Below, piece by piece: positions 8,402 through 16,119 of a stretch of DNA of 64,000 nucleotides. Below the pieces are notes generated by a model. The model was not told the DNA's origin and made no database searches. It was given only the letters and a program-made list of their open reading frames with translations. The stretch spans positions 24,327 through 88,326 of the forward strand of contig JARGOC010000017.1 in the NCBI GenBank assembly GCA_029212365.1, given 5' to 3'. Both the position numbers and the translations under genes were made by a program. This stretch comes from Roseovarius sp. (GTDB taxonomy: Bacteria; Pseudomonadota; Alphaproteobacteria; Rhodobacterales; Rhodobacteraceae). The first letter of the stretch is position 1, and each line of letters opens with the position of its first letter.

Positions 8402-8781
8402 AGCTTTGGCCCCCGCACAGATCGAAATGAGATGGTGGGTGAGTCCACATCGGATGCACCCGATGCCTCTACATCATCCACATCTTTATCCTGTTCCTCA
8501 AACGTCAAAAGCTTGTGGACAATCACAGGATCAGACTTGAGAACCAACTCCCAATCCTGCAATTCTTGAAACAGAAGCTCAGGATCAATGTGTTCTATAT
8601 CGCTAGAGGCCTGCGCACCATTTTTGATCTGCCTACCGCCTTTGATCACTTGAGTCCGGTTTGTTCTTTCACTTGCACCACTGCTCATGTCTCCATCAGT
8701 TTTGTTGCTCGCTCTCTTGCCGCGAGTCTGACGCTTTGCACTCAATTTCGCATATTCACATTCCGTTTGTGTTCTGTTCAT
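8398..8781 (-). CDS. Hypothetical protein, first gene of the mobilisation operon
   Basis: I do not recognise this 127-residue product. The N-terminal 50 residues are basic and polar (RQTRGKRASNKT); the C-terminal half is acidic (DPELLFQELQDWELV and EEQDKDVDDVEAS). No membrane segment or signal peptide is seen. Its TGA overlaps the mobC start by 4 bp, so it probably works with MobC and the relaxase, for example as a relaxosome accessory or regulator; this is inferred from position. Confidence 0.7.
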   Translation of the reverse strand: MNRTQTECEYAKLSAKRQTRGKRASNKTDGDMSSGASERTNRTQVIKGGRQIKNGAQASSDIEHIDPELLFQELQDWELVLKSDPVIVHKLLTFEEQDKDVDDVEASGASDVDSPTISFRSVRGPKL

Positions 8782-8822
8782 GGCGCGGTTGTGCGTATCA
8801 TTATGCGTCTGTCGGTCTGTCC

Positions 8823-8850
8823 GGAGTCGATGTTTCGACTCCCGTCACCG
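8823..8850. other. Hairpin and tRNA-tail-like sequence at island right end (candidate oriT / att remnant)
   Basis: GGAGTCGA (8823-8830) pairs with TCGACTCC (8835-8842) across a four-base loop, 42 bp upstream of the mobilisation operon, where an origin of transfer or operator is expected. Overlapping it, TTCGACTCCCGTCACCG (8834-8850) matches the tRNA-Leu 3' sequence at 3575-3591 at 14 of 17 positions, as a decayed attachment-site duplication might. The rest of 8782-9016 holds no gene I can support, only the glnE leader. Confidence 0.35.
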
Positions 8851-9016
8851 GGGCGCGCGGGGCAGGTGGCAGATGAGGCGATCTTTGTCAGATATTTGTG
8901 GCAACGCGACGGGGATAGCCGGCTTGACCCAAATTGCCAGGACACACTGATCCGTGACCGGGCAGTGCCTTGATCATCTGATTGACGCGCGCGCCCTCAC
9001 GCCGCATCTTGCACCT

Positions 9017-11812
9017 ATGAAATTTGCCCCCCGGATCACCCGATTGCCGCGCGCCTATGACCCCTTGCAAGGGGCTGAGGCGCTGGCGTTGATGCCCGAG
9101 GTAAGCGGTGACCTCGCCGATCTGGTGGCAGGTGCGGCTGGGTGCAGCCCTTACCTCAAACAACTGATGGACAAAGAACACAGCTGGCTGGTGCCTGTGT
9201 TTGATGACCCCGAGGCCGGGATCTCTGCCGAATTTAACCGCCTGCGCGACGTCAAACCTGATGATCTGGCGGATGAATTGCGCCGGGGAAAGCGGCGTGT
9301 TGCCTTGCTGGCGGGGCTGGCTGATCTGGCGGGTGTCTGGCCATTGGCTCAAGTGACCAAGACACTGACCGATCTTGCTGATCTGGCCTGCACTTTGGCC
9401 CTGCGCGCCACTGTGGGCACAGAAATACGGCGCGGTAAACTGCCCGGTATGGGCGAAGATGATATCGCAACCGCGGGCGGCATGGTCATCCTTGCTATGG
9501 GCAAGATGGGCGCGGGTGAGCTGAACTACAGCTCGGACATTGATTTGATTTGCCTGTTTGATGAAACCCGGTTTGAGCCCGACGCGTATCACGAGGCCCG
9601 CGCCAGTTTTGTCCGGGCCACGCGGCGTATGTCGGCCATGCTGAATGATCGAACCGCCGAGGGCTATGTATTTCGCACGGATTTACGATTGCGCCCTGAC
9701 CCGCAGGTGACGCCGGTGTGCATGGCGATGGCAGGGGCCGAAGCCTATTACGAAAGCCTGGGGCGCACATGGGAACGTGCCGCCTATATCAAGGCCCGCC
9801 CATGTGCCGGTGATTTGCAGGCGGGTCAGCGGTTTCTGGATGATCTCAAGCCGTTTGTCTGGCGCAAACATCTGGATTTTGCCGCCATCGAAGATGCTCA
9901 CAACATGCGCCTTCGCATCCGCGAACATAAGGGGCTAGGCGGCGCGCTGACCTTGCCTGGCCACAATATGAAACTGGGCCGGGGGGGCATCCGCGAGATC
10001 GAGTTCTTCACCCAGACACGCCAGATCATTGCCGGTGGCCGTGACCCTGATTTGCGGGTGCGCGGCACAGTTGAGGGGCTGGCCGTGCTGGCGCGCAAAG
10101 ACTGGGTGCCCACGGAAGTCGCCGAAAACCTGACATCGCATTACCAGTTTCACCGCGAGGTGGAACATCGCCTGCAAATGCTGCGCGATGCGCAGACCCA
10201 TGAATTGCCCGGCTCAAAGGAAGAGTTCGCGCGCCTCGCGGCCTTTATGGGCCGTGATCTGGGGGAACTTGAAGCGGAATTGCTGAAGCGTCTGAGCGAT
10301 GTGCATTGCCTGATCGAGCAATTCTTCTCACCCGAGGATGGGGACACATCCGAGGCGGACCCCGAGATCAACGCCCAACTTGACAGCGAGGTCATCGCCC
10401 GGTGGCCGAGTTACGCGGCTCTGCGGTCCGCCCGTAGCGTCGAAATTTTTCGCCGGTTGCGCCCAGACATCCTGTCACGCCTGGCAAATACCGCCCATCC
10501 CAACGAAGCGTTGTTGGCCTTTGACGGGTTTCTGGCCGGGTTGCCCGCCGGGGTGCAGGTGTTCTCCATGTTTGAGGCCAACCCGCATCTGATTGATCTG
10601 ATGGTGGATATCGCGGGCACCGCGCCTGAGTTGGCAAGCTATCTGTCGCGTCATGCGGGGGTTTTTGACGCGGTGATCGCTGGCGCGTTCTTTGCCGATT
10701 GGCCCGGACAAGAGGCCTTGCAGGACGATCTGAGTGCGGCCCTCAGTGCCGAGGATGATTATGAGCAAAAGCTGATCACCGCGCGGCGCTGGCGCAATGA
10801 ATGGCATTTCCGAATTGGGGTGCATCATTTGCGTGGATTGATATCGCCTGTTGATGCCGGTCATCAATACGCCGATCTGGCGGGCGCCGTTTTGGGCGCG
10901 CTCTGGCCCGAGGTGGTGGCGCAGTTTTGCGCCAAGCACGGCAAAGCACCGGGGCGCGGCGCTGTTGTTTTGGCGATGGGATCACTTGGCGCCAACCGGC
11001 TGAATGCCCGCTCTGACCTCGACCTGATCGTCATTTATGATGCACAGGGGTCTGAAGGATCCGAAGGGCGCAAACCTCTGGCCACACGGGCCTATTTTGC
11101 CCGCCTTACCCAGGCCATGATCACGGCCTTGACCGCGCAGATGGCCGATGGGCGGCTATATGAAGTGGACATGAGGCTGCGCCCCTCTGGCAATCAGGGC
11201 CCGGTGGCGACAAGTTGGCAATCTTTTCGCAACTACCAGGAGGGCGAAGCCTGGGTGTGGGAACATCTGGCGCTGACCCGTGCCCGCACCGTAGCCGGTG
11301 ATGCGAGCCTTGCAGCTGATATCGAAGCGTTTCGAACGAGCCTTTTGCGCCAACCTCATGATGCAGCCGCCATTCTGGCCGATGTGAAAGACATGCGCGC
11401 GCGATTGAATGCCGCCAAACCCCCCGAAGGCCCGCTGGATGCCCGACGTGGCCCCGGCCATTTGCAGGAAATTGAACTGCTGGCTCAATCGGGGAGCCTG
11501 ATGTCAGGGGCCACGTCGCAGGATGTGCTGGCCGGATTGGACGCCGCTTGCCAGATGGGCTGGCTGTCATCTGCCCAAAAAGAAACATTGCTGCGCGCCT
11601 ATGACTTGTGTTGGAAAACCCTGCAATGCTCACGGCTTTTGGGCGCGCGCCCGCTTGATGCGTCGCAACTGGGCGGGGGTGGGGCGGCTTTCCTCTTGCG
11701 GGAAACCGAATTTGACAGCATCACTGATCTGCAAACCGGGCTGGAACAGGCCACAGCAGAGGCCGCGATCGTGATTGCCTCTGCGCTGTCCACCCCGCCA
11801 AAGGAGACCTGA
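9017..11812 (+). CDS. glnE: Bifunctional glutamine-synthetase adenylyltransferase / deadenylyltransferase
   Basis: Adds AMP to GlnA when glutamine is plentiful and removes it when nitrogen is short, under P-II control. At 931 residues it holds two nucleotidyltransferase domains with the G-x(n)-DxD signature: GAGELNYSSDIDL near residue 165 and GSLGANRLNARSDLDL near 657. The N-terminal copy deadenylylates, the C-terminal copy adenylylates. The ATG at 9017 (MKFAPRITRLPRAYDP) is chosen by likeness to family N-termini; a GTG at 8954 in the same frame is possible and no strong ribosome-binding site marks either. The mobile island ends just upstream, so its native promoter may have been altered. Confidence 0.95.
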   Translation: MKFAPRITRLPRAYDPLQGAEALALMPEVSGDLADLVAGAAGCSPYLKQLMDKEHSWLVPVFDDPEAGISAEFNRLRDVKPDDLADELRRGKRRVALLAGLADLAGVWPLAQVTKTLTDLADLACTLALRATVGTEIRRGKLPGMGEDDIATAGGMVILAMGKMGAGELNYSSDIDLICLFDETRFEPDAYHEARASFVRATRRMSAMLNDRTAEGYVFRTDLRLRPDPQVTPVCMAMAGAEAYYESLGRTWERAAYIKARPCAGDLQAGQRFLDDLKPFVWRKHLDFAAIEDAHNMRLRIREHKGLGGALTLPGHNMKLGRGGIREIEFFTQTRQIIAGGRDPDLRVRGTVEGLAVLARKDWVPTEVAENLTSHYQFHREVEHRLQMLRDAQTHELPGSKEEFARLAAFMGRDLGELEAELLKRLSDVHCLIEQFFSPEDGDTSEADPEINAQLDSEVIARWPSYAALRSARSVEIFRRLRPDILSRLANTAHPNEALLAFDGFLAGLPAGVQVFSMFEANPHLIDLMVDIAGTAPELASYLSRHAGVFDAVIAGAFFADWPGQEALQDDLSAALSAEDDYEQKLITARRWRNEWHFRIGVHHLRGLISPVDAGHQYADLAGAVLGALWPEVVAQFCAKHGKAPGRGAVVLAMGSLGANRLNARSDLDLIVIYDAQGSEGSEGRKPLATRAYFARLTQAMITALTAQMADGRLYEVDMRLRPSGNQGPVATSWQSFRNYQEGEAWVWEHLALTRARTVAGDASLAADIEAFRTSLLRQPHDAAAILADVKDMRARLNAAKPPEGPLDARRGPGHLQEIELLAQSGSLMSGATSQDVLAGLDAACQMGWLSSAQKETLLRAYDLCWKTLQCSRLLGARPLDASQLGGGGAAFLLRETEFDSITDLQTGLEQATAEAAIVIASALSTPPKET

Positions 11813-11813
11813 G

Positions 11814-12083
11814 ATGGAACGTGAAGCGATTGATCCCAAGGGGCTGATACAAGAGGCCTATCGCATTGAGGGCATAGATGCCGGTGAATGCCGGTCGATC
11901 TTTCTGGATTGGGCGATGTCCTTGCCGGAAACTCAAAAAACCCAGGCTGCCCTCGAGCAACTGCTGGCGCGCTATGGGACCGACAATTCCGATCACCCAA
12001 TGACCAGTATTCTGCAAGAGGGTCAGACGGTTGCATACACACCAAAACGCCGTGGCGGGTGGCGGTCGCGCGCTCGGGATTAG
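11814..12083 (+). CDS. Conserved small protein downstream of glnE
   Basis: An 89-residue soluble product starting at the ATG two bases after the glnE stop, with AAGGAG upstream, so it is co-translated with glnE. The sequence contains GLIQEAYRIEGIDAGECRSIF in its first 35 residues and a basic tail KRRGGWRSRARD. I recognise it only as a small roseobacter protein often found behind glnE; no function is known to me. Confidence 0.8.
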   Translation: MEREAIDPKGLIQEAYRIEGIDAGECRSIFLDWAMSLPETQKTQAALEQLLARYGTDNSDHPMTSILQEGQTVAYTPKRRGGWRSRARD

Positions 12084-12257
12084 AAAATTCGCATAAATTA
12101 CAAAGGAATAAAGGGTCAGTCCTTTTGGTGCCTATTGCGAAACCGCCGTCTCCCAAGCCGTAAACAATCACGGTAATGATCCGGAATTGCCTAAATTGCG
12201 CCTAAATTCAGGGTCAAATTGTCTTCTAGTCATTTGGGTGAGTCCCAGGAGGAAGAC

Positions 12258-12890
12258 ATGAAAACACTACGTCTCATTGCCGCACTTGCCACAGCCGTAT
12301 CGCTGTCCGCCTGTGCCTCGGTTGAAACCGTTACCCGTTCGGCTCCTGAGCCCGCTCAAGCCACACAGCTTGCATCCGCCGCCCTGAACATTTCGGCAGT
12401 TCGCATTTCGGTGCCCTATGCGCTGAAGGTTTCTGAGGCCAACTCATATTACCCCGGTGGTGATATCGTTTGGCGCGAAGATCCGCTGGGGGATCGTCAC
12501 CAGCAGGTCAAATCCATCTTTGAGCAAGGTATTCAAAAAGCCGCGCCCAATGTGCAAGGGTCGGTTCCGGTGATGCTGGACATCGAAGTGACACGCTTTC
12601 ATGCATTGACCGAAAAAGCCCGCTACACCACCGGTGGTGTGCACGCGGTGCAATTCAAGATGCGCCTGTTGAACCCCGAAACCGGCGAGGCCTATACCGA
12701 AGCCCGCGAAATCAAGGCCGACTTCAAAGCCTTTGGCGGCGCGCGTGCCATCAATGCTGAGCGCAACGGGATCACCCAGAAGCTGCGCATCACAGACCGT
12801 ATCGCCGAAGTGGTGGCCCAGGAGTTGGCTAACCCCGGATCGTTCAAGGCCGCCAACAATGGATTTTATGGTGCTTTGAACCAAATCTGA
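12258..12890 (+). CDS. Putative lipoprotein (DUF6778-like)
   Basis: The product starts MKTLRLIAALATAVSLSACAS, a lipoprotein signal peptide with lipobox LSAC, predicting a lipid-anchored envelope protein of 210 residues. The ATG at 12258 follows a strong AGGAGGA ribosome-binding site; the upstream in-frame ATG lacks one. The body has an alternating strand pattern with DIEVTRFHALTEKARYTTGG in the middle. I recall this as a Rhodobacterales lipoprotein of unknown function; the DUF number is from memory. It stands alone between glnE and the RNA methylase. Confidence 0.85.
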   Translation: MKTLRLIAALATAVSLSACASVETVTRSAPEPAQATQLASAALNISAVRISVPYALKVSEANSYYPGGDIVWREDPLGDRHQQVKSIFEQGIQKAAPNVQGSVPVMLDIEVTRFHALTEKARYTTGGVHAVQFKMRLLNPETGEAYTEAREIKADFKAFGGARAINAERNGITQKLRITDRIAEVVAQELANPGSFKAANNGFYGALNQI

Positions 12891-12915
12891 CCTTTCAAGG
12901 CATTCACAAACCGCT

Positions 12916-12944
12916 TAAGGGGACAGCATGACGCTGTCCCCTTA
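12916..12944 (+). promoter_or_regulatory. Perfect 12-bp hairpin with the start codon in its loop
   Basis: TAAGGGGACAGC (12916-12927) and GCTGTCCCCTTA (12933-12944) are exact complements around a five-base loop ATGAC, whose ATG is the start of the methylase gene. The AGGGGA that would serve as ribosome-binding site is in the left arm. It may repress translation of the methylase, or act as terminator for the lipoprotein gene, although only a weak T-rich tract follows. Confidence 0.65.
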
Positions 12945-14124
12945 TTCCGTTCTTCGCCTTAAACCCAAGATCAAATCTCGTGGCATCCGCCATGGGTTTC
13001 CGTGGGTTTATGATAATGAGGTGGTCACCGATCGCCGCACCAAATCGCTGGACCCCGGTTCCATTGCTATCCTTGAGGATAGCGAGCGTGTGCCCTTGGC
13101 GGTGGTGGCGGTTAATCCTACCTCGCGCATTTTCGCCCGCGTGTTGGAACGTGATCCGACTGTCCAGATTGATCAGGACTGGATCACAGCCCAATTGAAG
13201 CGGGCTCTGGCCATGCGCGAGCGGCTTTATGATGAACCCTATTATCGCCTTGTGCATGCCGAAGCTGACCGTCTGCCGGGCGTGGTGATTGACCGCTTTG
13301 GCGATATTTGCGTGATCCAACCCAATGCGGCCTGGGCCGAACGCCTGTTGCCACAGCTGACAGCCGCCTTGATCGAGGTCACAGGGGTCACAACTGTTCT
13401 GAAAAACGCCTCAGGGCGCGCGCGTGGCCTGGAAGGTTTGGATGATGTCAGCACGGTTCTGGCAGGGCAGGCCCCGGATGCGGCATTGCCCGTGCCAATG
13501 AATGGCGCCACCTATATGGCCGATCTGACCGGCGGGCAGAAAACCGGGTTGTTTTATGATCAACGCCCCAACCACGCCTTTGCCGCCAGCCTTGCCCAGG
13601 GGGGCGAAGTGTTGGACGTGTTCAGCCATGTGGGCGGGTTCTCACTGGCGGCTTTGGCTGCCGGTGCCAAACACGCACTGGCAGTAGATGGATCACAACC
13701 AGCGCTGGATTTGGCCGTGAAAGGCGCAGATCATATGGGGCAGGGGGCACAGTTTGACACCCGCAAGGGCGATGCCTTTGATGTTCTGACTGCCCTGGCT
13801 GAGGAAGGCGCGCAGTTTGACGTGGTGATTTGTGACCCACCCGCGTTTGCGCCCTCAAAAAAGGCCCTGGATGCAGGCCTTCGGGCCTATGAGCGCATTG
13901 CCCGTCTGGCAGCTCTTTTGGTGCGTGATGGTGGCTATCTGGGGCTTTGTTCGTGTTCGCATGCGGCGGATATGTCAAAGTTTCGCACCGCATCAATCCG
14001 TGGCATTGGCCGGGCAGGGCGGACTGGCGCGCTGATACATACCGGACAGGCCGGCCCTGACCACCCTCAGCACACACATCTGTCCGAGAGTGGCTATCTC
14101 AAGGCGTTGTTCTTTCGTCTATGA
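12928..14124 (+). CDS. rlmI: Class I SAM-dependent rRNA methyltransferase, RlmI-like
   Basis: Predicted 23S rRNA cytosine-C5 methyltransferase. An N-terminal PUA domain (about residues 1-80, KSRGIRHGFPWVY) precedes a central insert and a Rossmann methylase domain. The SAM site EVLDVFSHVGGFSLAAL lies near residues 229-245, and the catalytic block CDPPAFAPSKK near 304-314 has the conserved CSCS near 338-341. The length of 398 residues is typical. The start codon lies in a hairpin loop. The gene ends ATGA into the PIN-domain gene, so the two are coupled. Confidence 0.9.
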   Translation: MTLSPYSVLRLKPKIKSRGIRHGFPWVYDNEVVTDRRTKSLDPGSIAILEDSERVPLAVVAVNPTSRIFARVLERDPTVQIDQDWITAQLKRALAMRERLYDEPYYRLVHAEADRLPGVVIDRFGDICVIQPNAAWAERLLPQLTAALIEVTGVTTVLKNASGRARGLEGLDDVSTVLAGQAPDAALPVPMNGATYMADLTGGQKTGLFYDQRPNHAFAASLAQGGEVLDVFSHVGGFSLAALAAGAKHALAVDGSQPALDLAVKGADHMGQGAQFDTRKGDAFDVLTALAEEGAQFDVVICDPPAFAPSKKALDAGLRAYERIARLAALLVRDGGYLGLCSCSHAADMSKFRTASIRGIGRAGRTGALIHTGQAGPDHPQHTHLSESGYLKALFFRL

Positions 14125-14672
14125 AGGTGCTGCTGGATACCTGCGTGATCTACCCCACCGTCATGCGGCAAATGCTGTTGGGGGTGGCGGCCACAGGTGT
14201 TTATACACCACTATGGTCAGCGCGCATTATCGAAGAATGGCAACGTGCCGCACAAAAGCTGGGCGCTGCGGGTGTGGCGCAGGCCCAATCTGAGGCGGCG
14301 TTGTTGTCAGTGAACTGGCCCGAGGCCGAAGTCACCTGGCCTGCGTCTTTACAGGCACGTCTATGGTTGCCTGACCCCGCAGATGTGCATGTTCTGGCCG
14401 CTGCTATTTCTGGGTCTGCGGATGTGATCGTGACCTTGAATGCCAAGGATTTCCCACGCAATATATTGGCCGAAGAGGGGCTGAGCCGCGCCGATCCGGA
14501 CGCGTTTTTGCATGGCATTTGGGAGGCTCACCCCGATCTGGTTGCAGCTGTTTCGACTGAGGTGCTGGAAGAGGCCAACCGTTTGTCTGGCGAGGTTTGG
14601 GAGATGCGCGCCTTGATGAAAAAGGCGCGCCTGCCACGGTTGGGTAAGGCCTTGGCGGGGATGGTGGGGTGA
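14121..14672 (+). CDS. PIN-domain protein, RSP_2648 family
   Basis: Probable Mg-dependent ribonuclease of 183 residues. The PIN fold is shown by the N-terminal VLLDTCVIYPTVMR with the first acidic residue Asp6, a second acidic cluster LPDPADVHVLAAAI near 83-96, and the strand-end VIVTLNAKDFPR near 103-114. It follows the methylase with a 4-bp overlap, a pairing I recall from other Rhodobacteraceae. There is no antitoxin partner, so a house-keeping RNase role is likelier than a VapC toxin. Its stop codon falls in a REP-like palindrome. Confidence 0.88.
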   Translation: MKVLLDTCVIYPTVMRQMLLGVAATGVYTPLWSARIIEEWQRAAQKLGAAGVAQAQSEAALLSVNWPEAEVTWPASLQARLWLPDPADVHVLAAAISGSADVIVTLNAKDFPRNILAEEGLSRADPDAFLHGIWEAHPDLVAAVSTEVLEEANRLSGEVWEMRALMKKARLPRLGKALAGMVG

Positions 14673-14686
14673 AACCCCACCCTACG
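14663..14686. repeat. REP-like palindrome GGTGGGGT/ACCCCACC + CTACG
   Basis: A perfect 8-bp inverted repeat with a three-base loop followed by CTACG, spanning the PIN gene stop codon and the end of the convergent protease gene. It is the second copy of the pattern seen inside nnr at 2115-2138. It may also act as a transcription boundary between the convergent genes. Confidence 0.65.
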
Positions 14687-15368
14687 AATTGGACCAGCGG
14701 TTTTCCAATTTCTGAATGGCGGCGATACGCAGCTCGGTTTTGGGGTGGCTTAACAGCCAGGCGGGCATGGTGCCCGATTGCGATTGGGTCAGGGCCTCCA
14801 GCTTTTTGAACAAGGTAACTTGTGGGCCGGTTCCGATGCCCGCACGGGTCAGCAGGGCGGCGGCGTAGGCATCCGCCTCATATTCATCTGTCCGAGACAG
14901 CCGCGCGGCCAGCACGGTGGTCAACATATTTGCAATCCACACCCCCACACCGGGAATAAAGCGGCCCAAAACCATAGCCAATGCGGTGCGCAGGGCATTT
15001 TGCCCCGAAAAATCAATCATCCGACGGCGCGAGTGACCCAAGGCGACATGGCCCAATTCATGGGCAATGACGCTGGCCATTTCATCGGCGCTGACGTCGC
15101 CGGTCTGGAACTTGCGATAAAATCCACGGGTGATGAAAATGCGCCCGTCAGGGGCGGCCAATCCGTTGACCGGGTCTATTTCATAAATATAGACCGGCAC
15201 ATGCGCCAGATCGAGCGCACTTGCCAGCCGATCGATCATCACCTTGAGCATTGGATCCGCCAGCTTGGTTGAGCGTGCATCCAGCTCCTTGCGCGTGCGC
15301 CAGGCCGAAAAGTGATACATGACCAGTCCGTAGCCGACTGCCAGTAAAATGGGCATAAGCTTGAGCAT
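14682..15368 (-). CDS. M48-family zinc metalloprotease
   Basis: A 228-residue membrane-associated protease with zinc motif HELGH (in VIAHELGHVALGHSRRR) and a downstream glutamate ligand in DEYEADAYAA, both in family spacing. The N-terminal MLKLMPILLAVGYGLVMYHF is a signal anchor; IPGVGVWIANMLTTVLAARL may be a second membrane segment. The ATG at 15368 is preferred to one at 15488, which would overlap the next gene and add a non-conserved extension. The likely role is envelope protein quality control, as for other M48 proteins. Confidence 0.9.
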   Translation of the reverse strand: MLKLMPILLAVGYGLVMYHFSAWRTRKELDARSTKLADPMLKVMIDRLASALDLAHVPVYIYEIDPVNGLAAPDGRIFITRGFYRKFQTGDVSADEMASVIAHELGHVALGHSRRRMIDFSGQNALRTALAMVLGRFIPGVGVWIANMLTTVLAARLSRTDEYEADAYAAALLTRAGIGTGPQVTLFKKLEALTQSQSGTMPAWLLSHPKTELRIAAIQKLENRWSNS

Positions 15369-15441
15369 GTGGGATATATGGGGCTTGATGAGGTAAGGAG
15401 CAAGCGTGGCCACAAGCAAAACTCTTTGGCTCGAATGGTAC

Positions 15442-16011
15442 TTAAAACGCGTCGTTGGCTTTTTCCATGTATTCGATTTTGCAATCATTATACGAGTTGG
15501 ACCGATACTGAATGATTATGTAAGTATCCTCCCAGTCTGCTTTGACCGTTAAAAACAAGTCATTCAGTCCCGTGGGGCCATCAGACACATTTTCCCAATA
15601 TATCTGGTGTATACGCTGATTTTTTGAAATTGCGCGAGAGAAGTCTTCCGGATCATCGTAAAGTGCTCCTGGTCGCAAGAATTCTTCTCTTTCACCTACC
15701 CCATATTTCTTTTCGAGAGCTTTAATGATTTCTTCGTACTTAGCTTTAATTGATAGCCCCCACTCATCATCATTGTGGTCTTTGCCGATGGCCGAAATTC
15801 GACAAACTCCAAATGAATCGCTGCCCGAGATCACATAGGTTTCAAATTCTGGGTGGGTCTTAGGCGGCTTTAGATAGTAAAAACCATCAGATTTTTCGTT
15901 GGCGGTTTCAGGAATGGCTTGCCCAAACTCCAAGCCAAAGGCACCGTCTGCACAGCCCATGCGTGCGAAAGAAAGAACTAGAGGTAAGATAATGAGGAAC
16001 AAATAACGCAT
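15442..16011 (-). CDS. Hypothetical secreted protein
   Basis: A 189-residue product with an N-terminal signal peptide (MRYLFLIILPLVLSFARMGCADG; a Cys near 20 could also be a lipobox). The mature part contains FGLEFGQAIP, KYEEIIKALEKKYGVG and YIIIQYRS, a pattern of helices and strands I cannot assign to a family. The gene is visibly richer in A and T than its neighbours, suggesting recent acquisition or relaxed selection. It lies between the M48 protease and the M24 hydrolase genes, all on the minus strand. Confidence 0.7.
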   Translation of the reverse strand: MRYLFLIILPLVLSFARMGCADGAFGLEFGQAIPETANEKSDGFYYLKPPKTHPEFETYVISGSDSFGVCRISAIGKDHNDDEWGLSIKAKYEEIIKALEKKYGVGEREEFLRPGALYDDPEDFSRAISKNQRIHQIYWENVSDGPTGLNDLFLTVKADWEDTYIIIQYRSNSYNDCKIEYMEKANDAF

Positions 16012-16119
16012 TTAACCACTCCAAATTTCTAACTTTCAAACTTGTTACAAATCAACTCAACACAATCAAGGAGGAAATCTCCAGTTACATTTCCCGCATA
16101 AGGGTTTTCAGAATGCGAA

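Noticed and set aside
8954..9016. Earlier GTG start for glnE adding 21 residues
   Set aside because: Family proteins begin near MKFAPRITRLP. The extension lies next to the island border and shows no conserved sequence, though it cannot be excluded.
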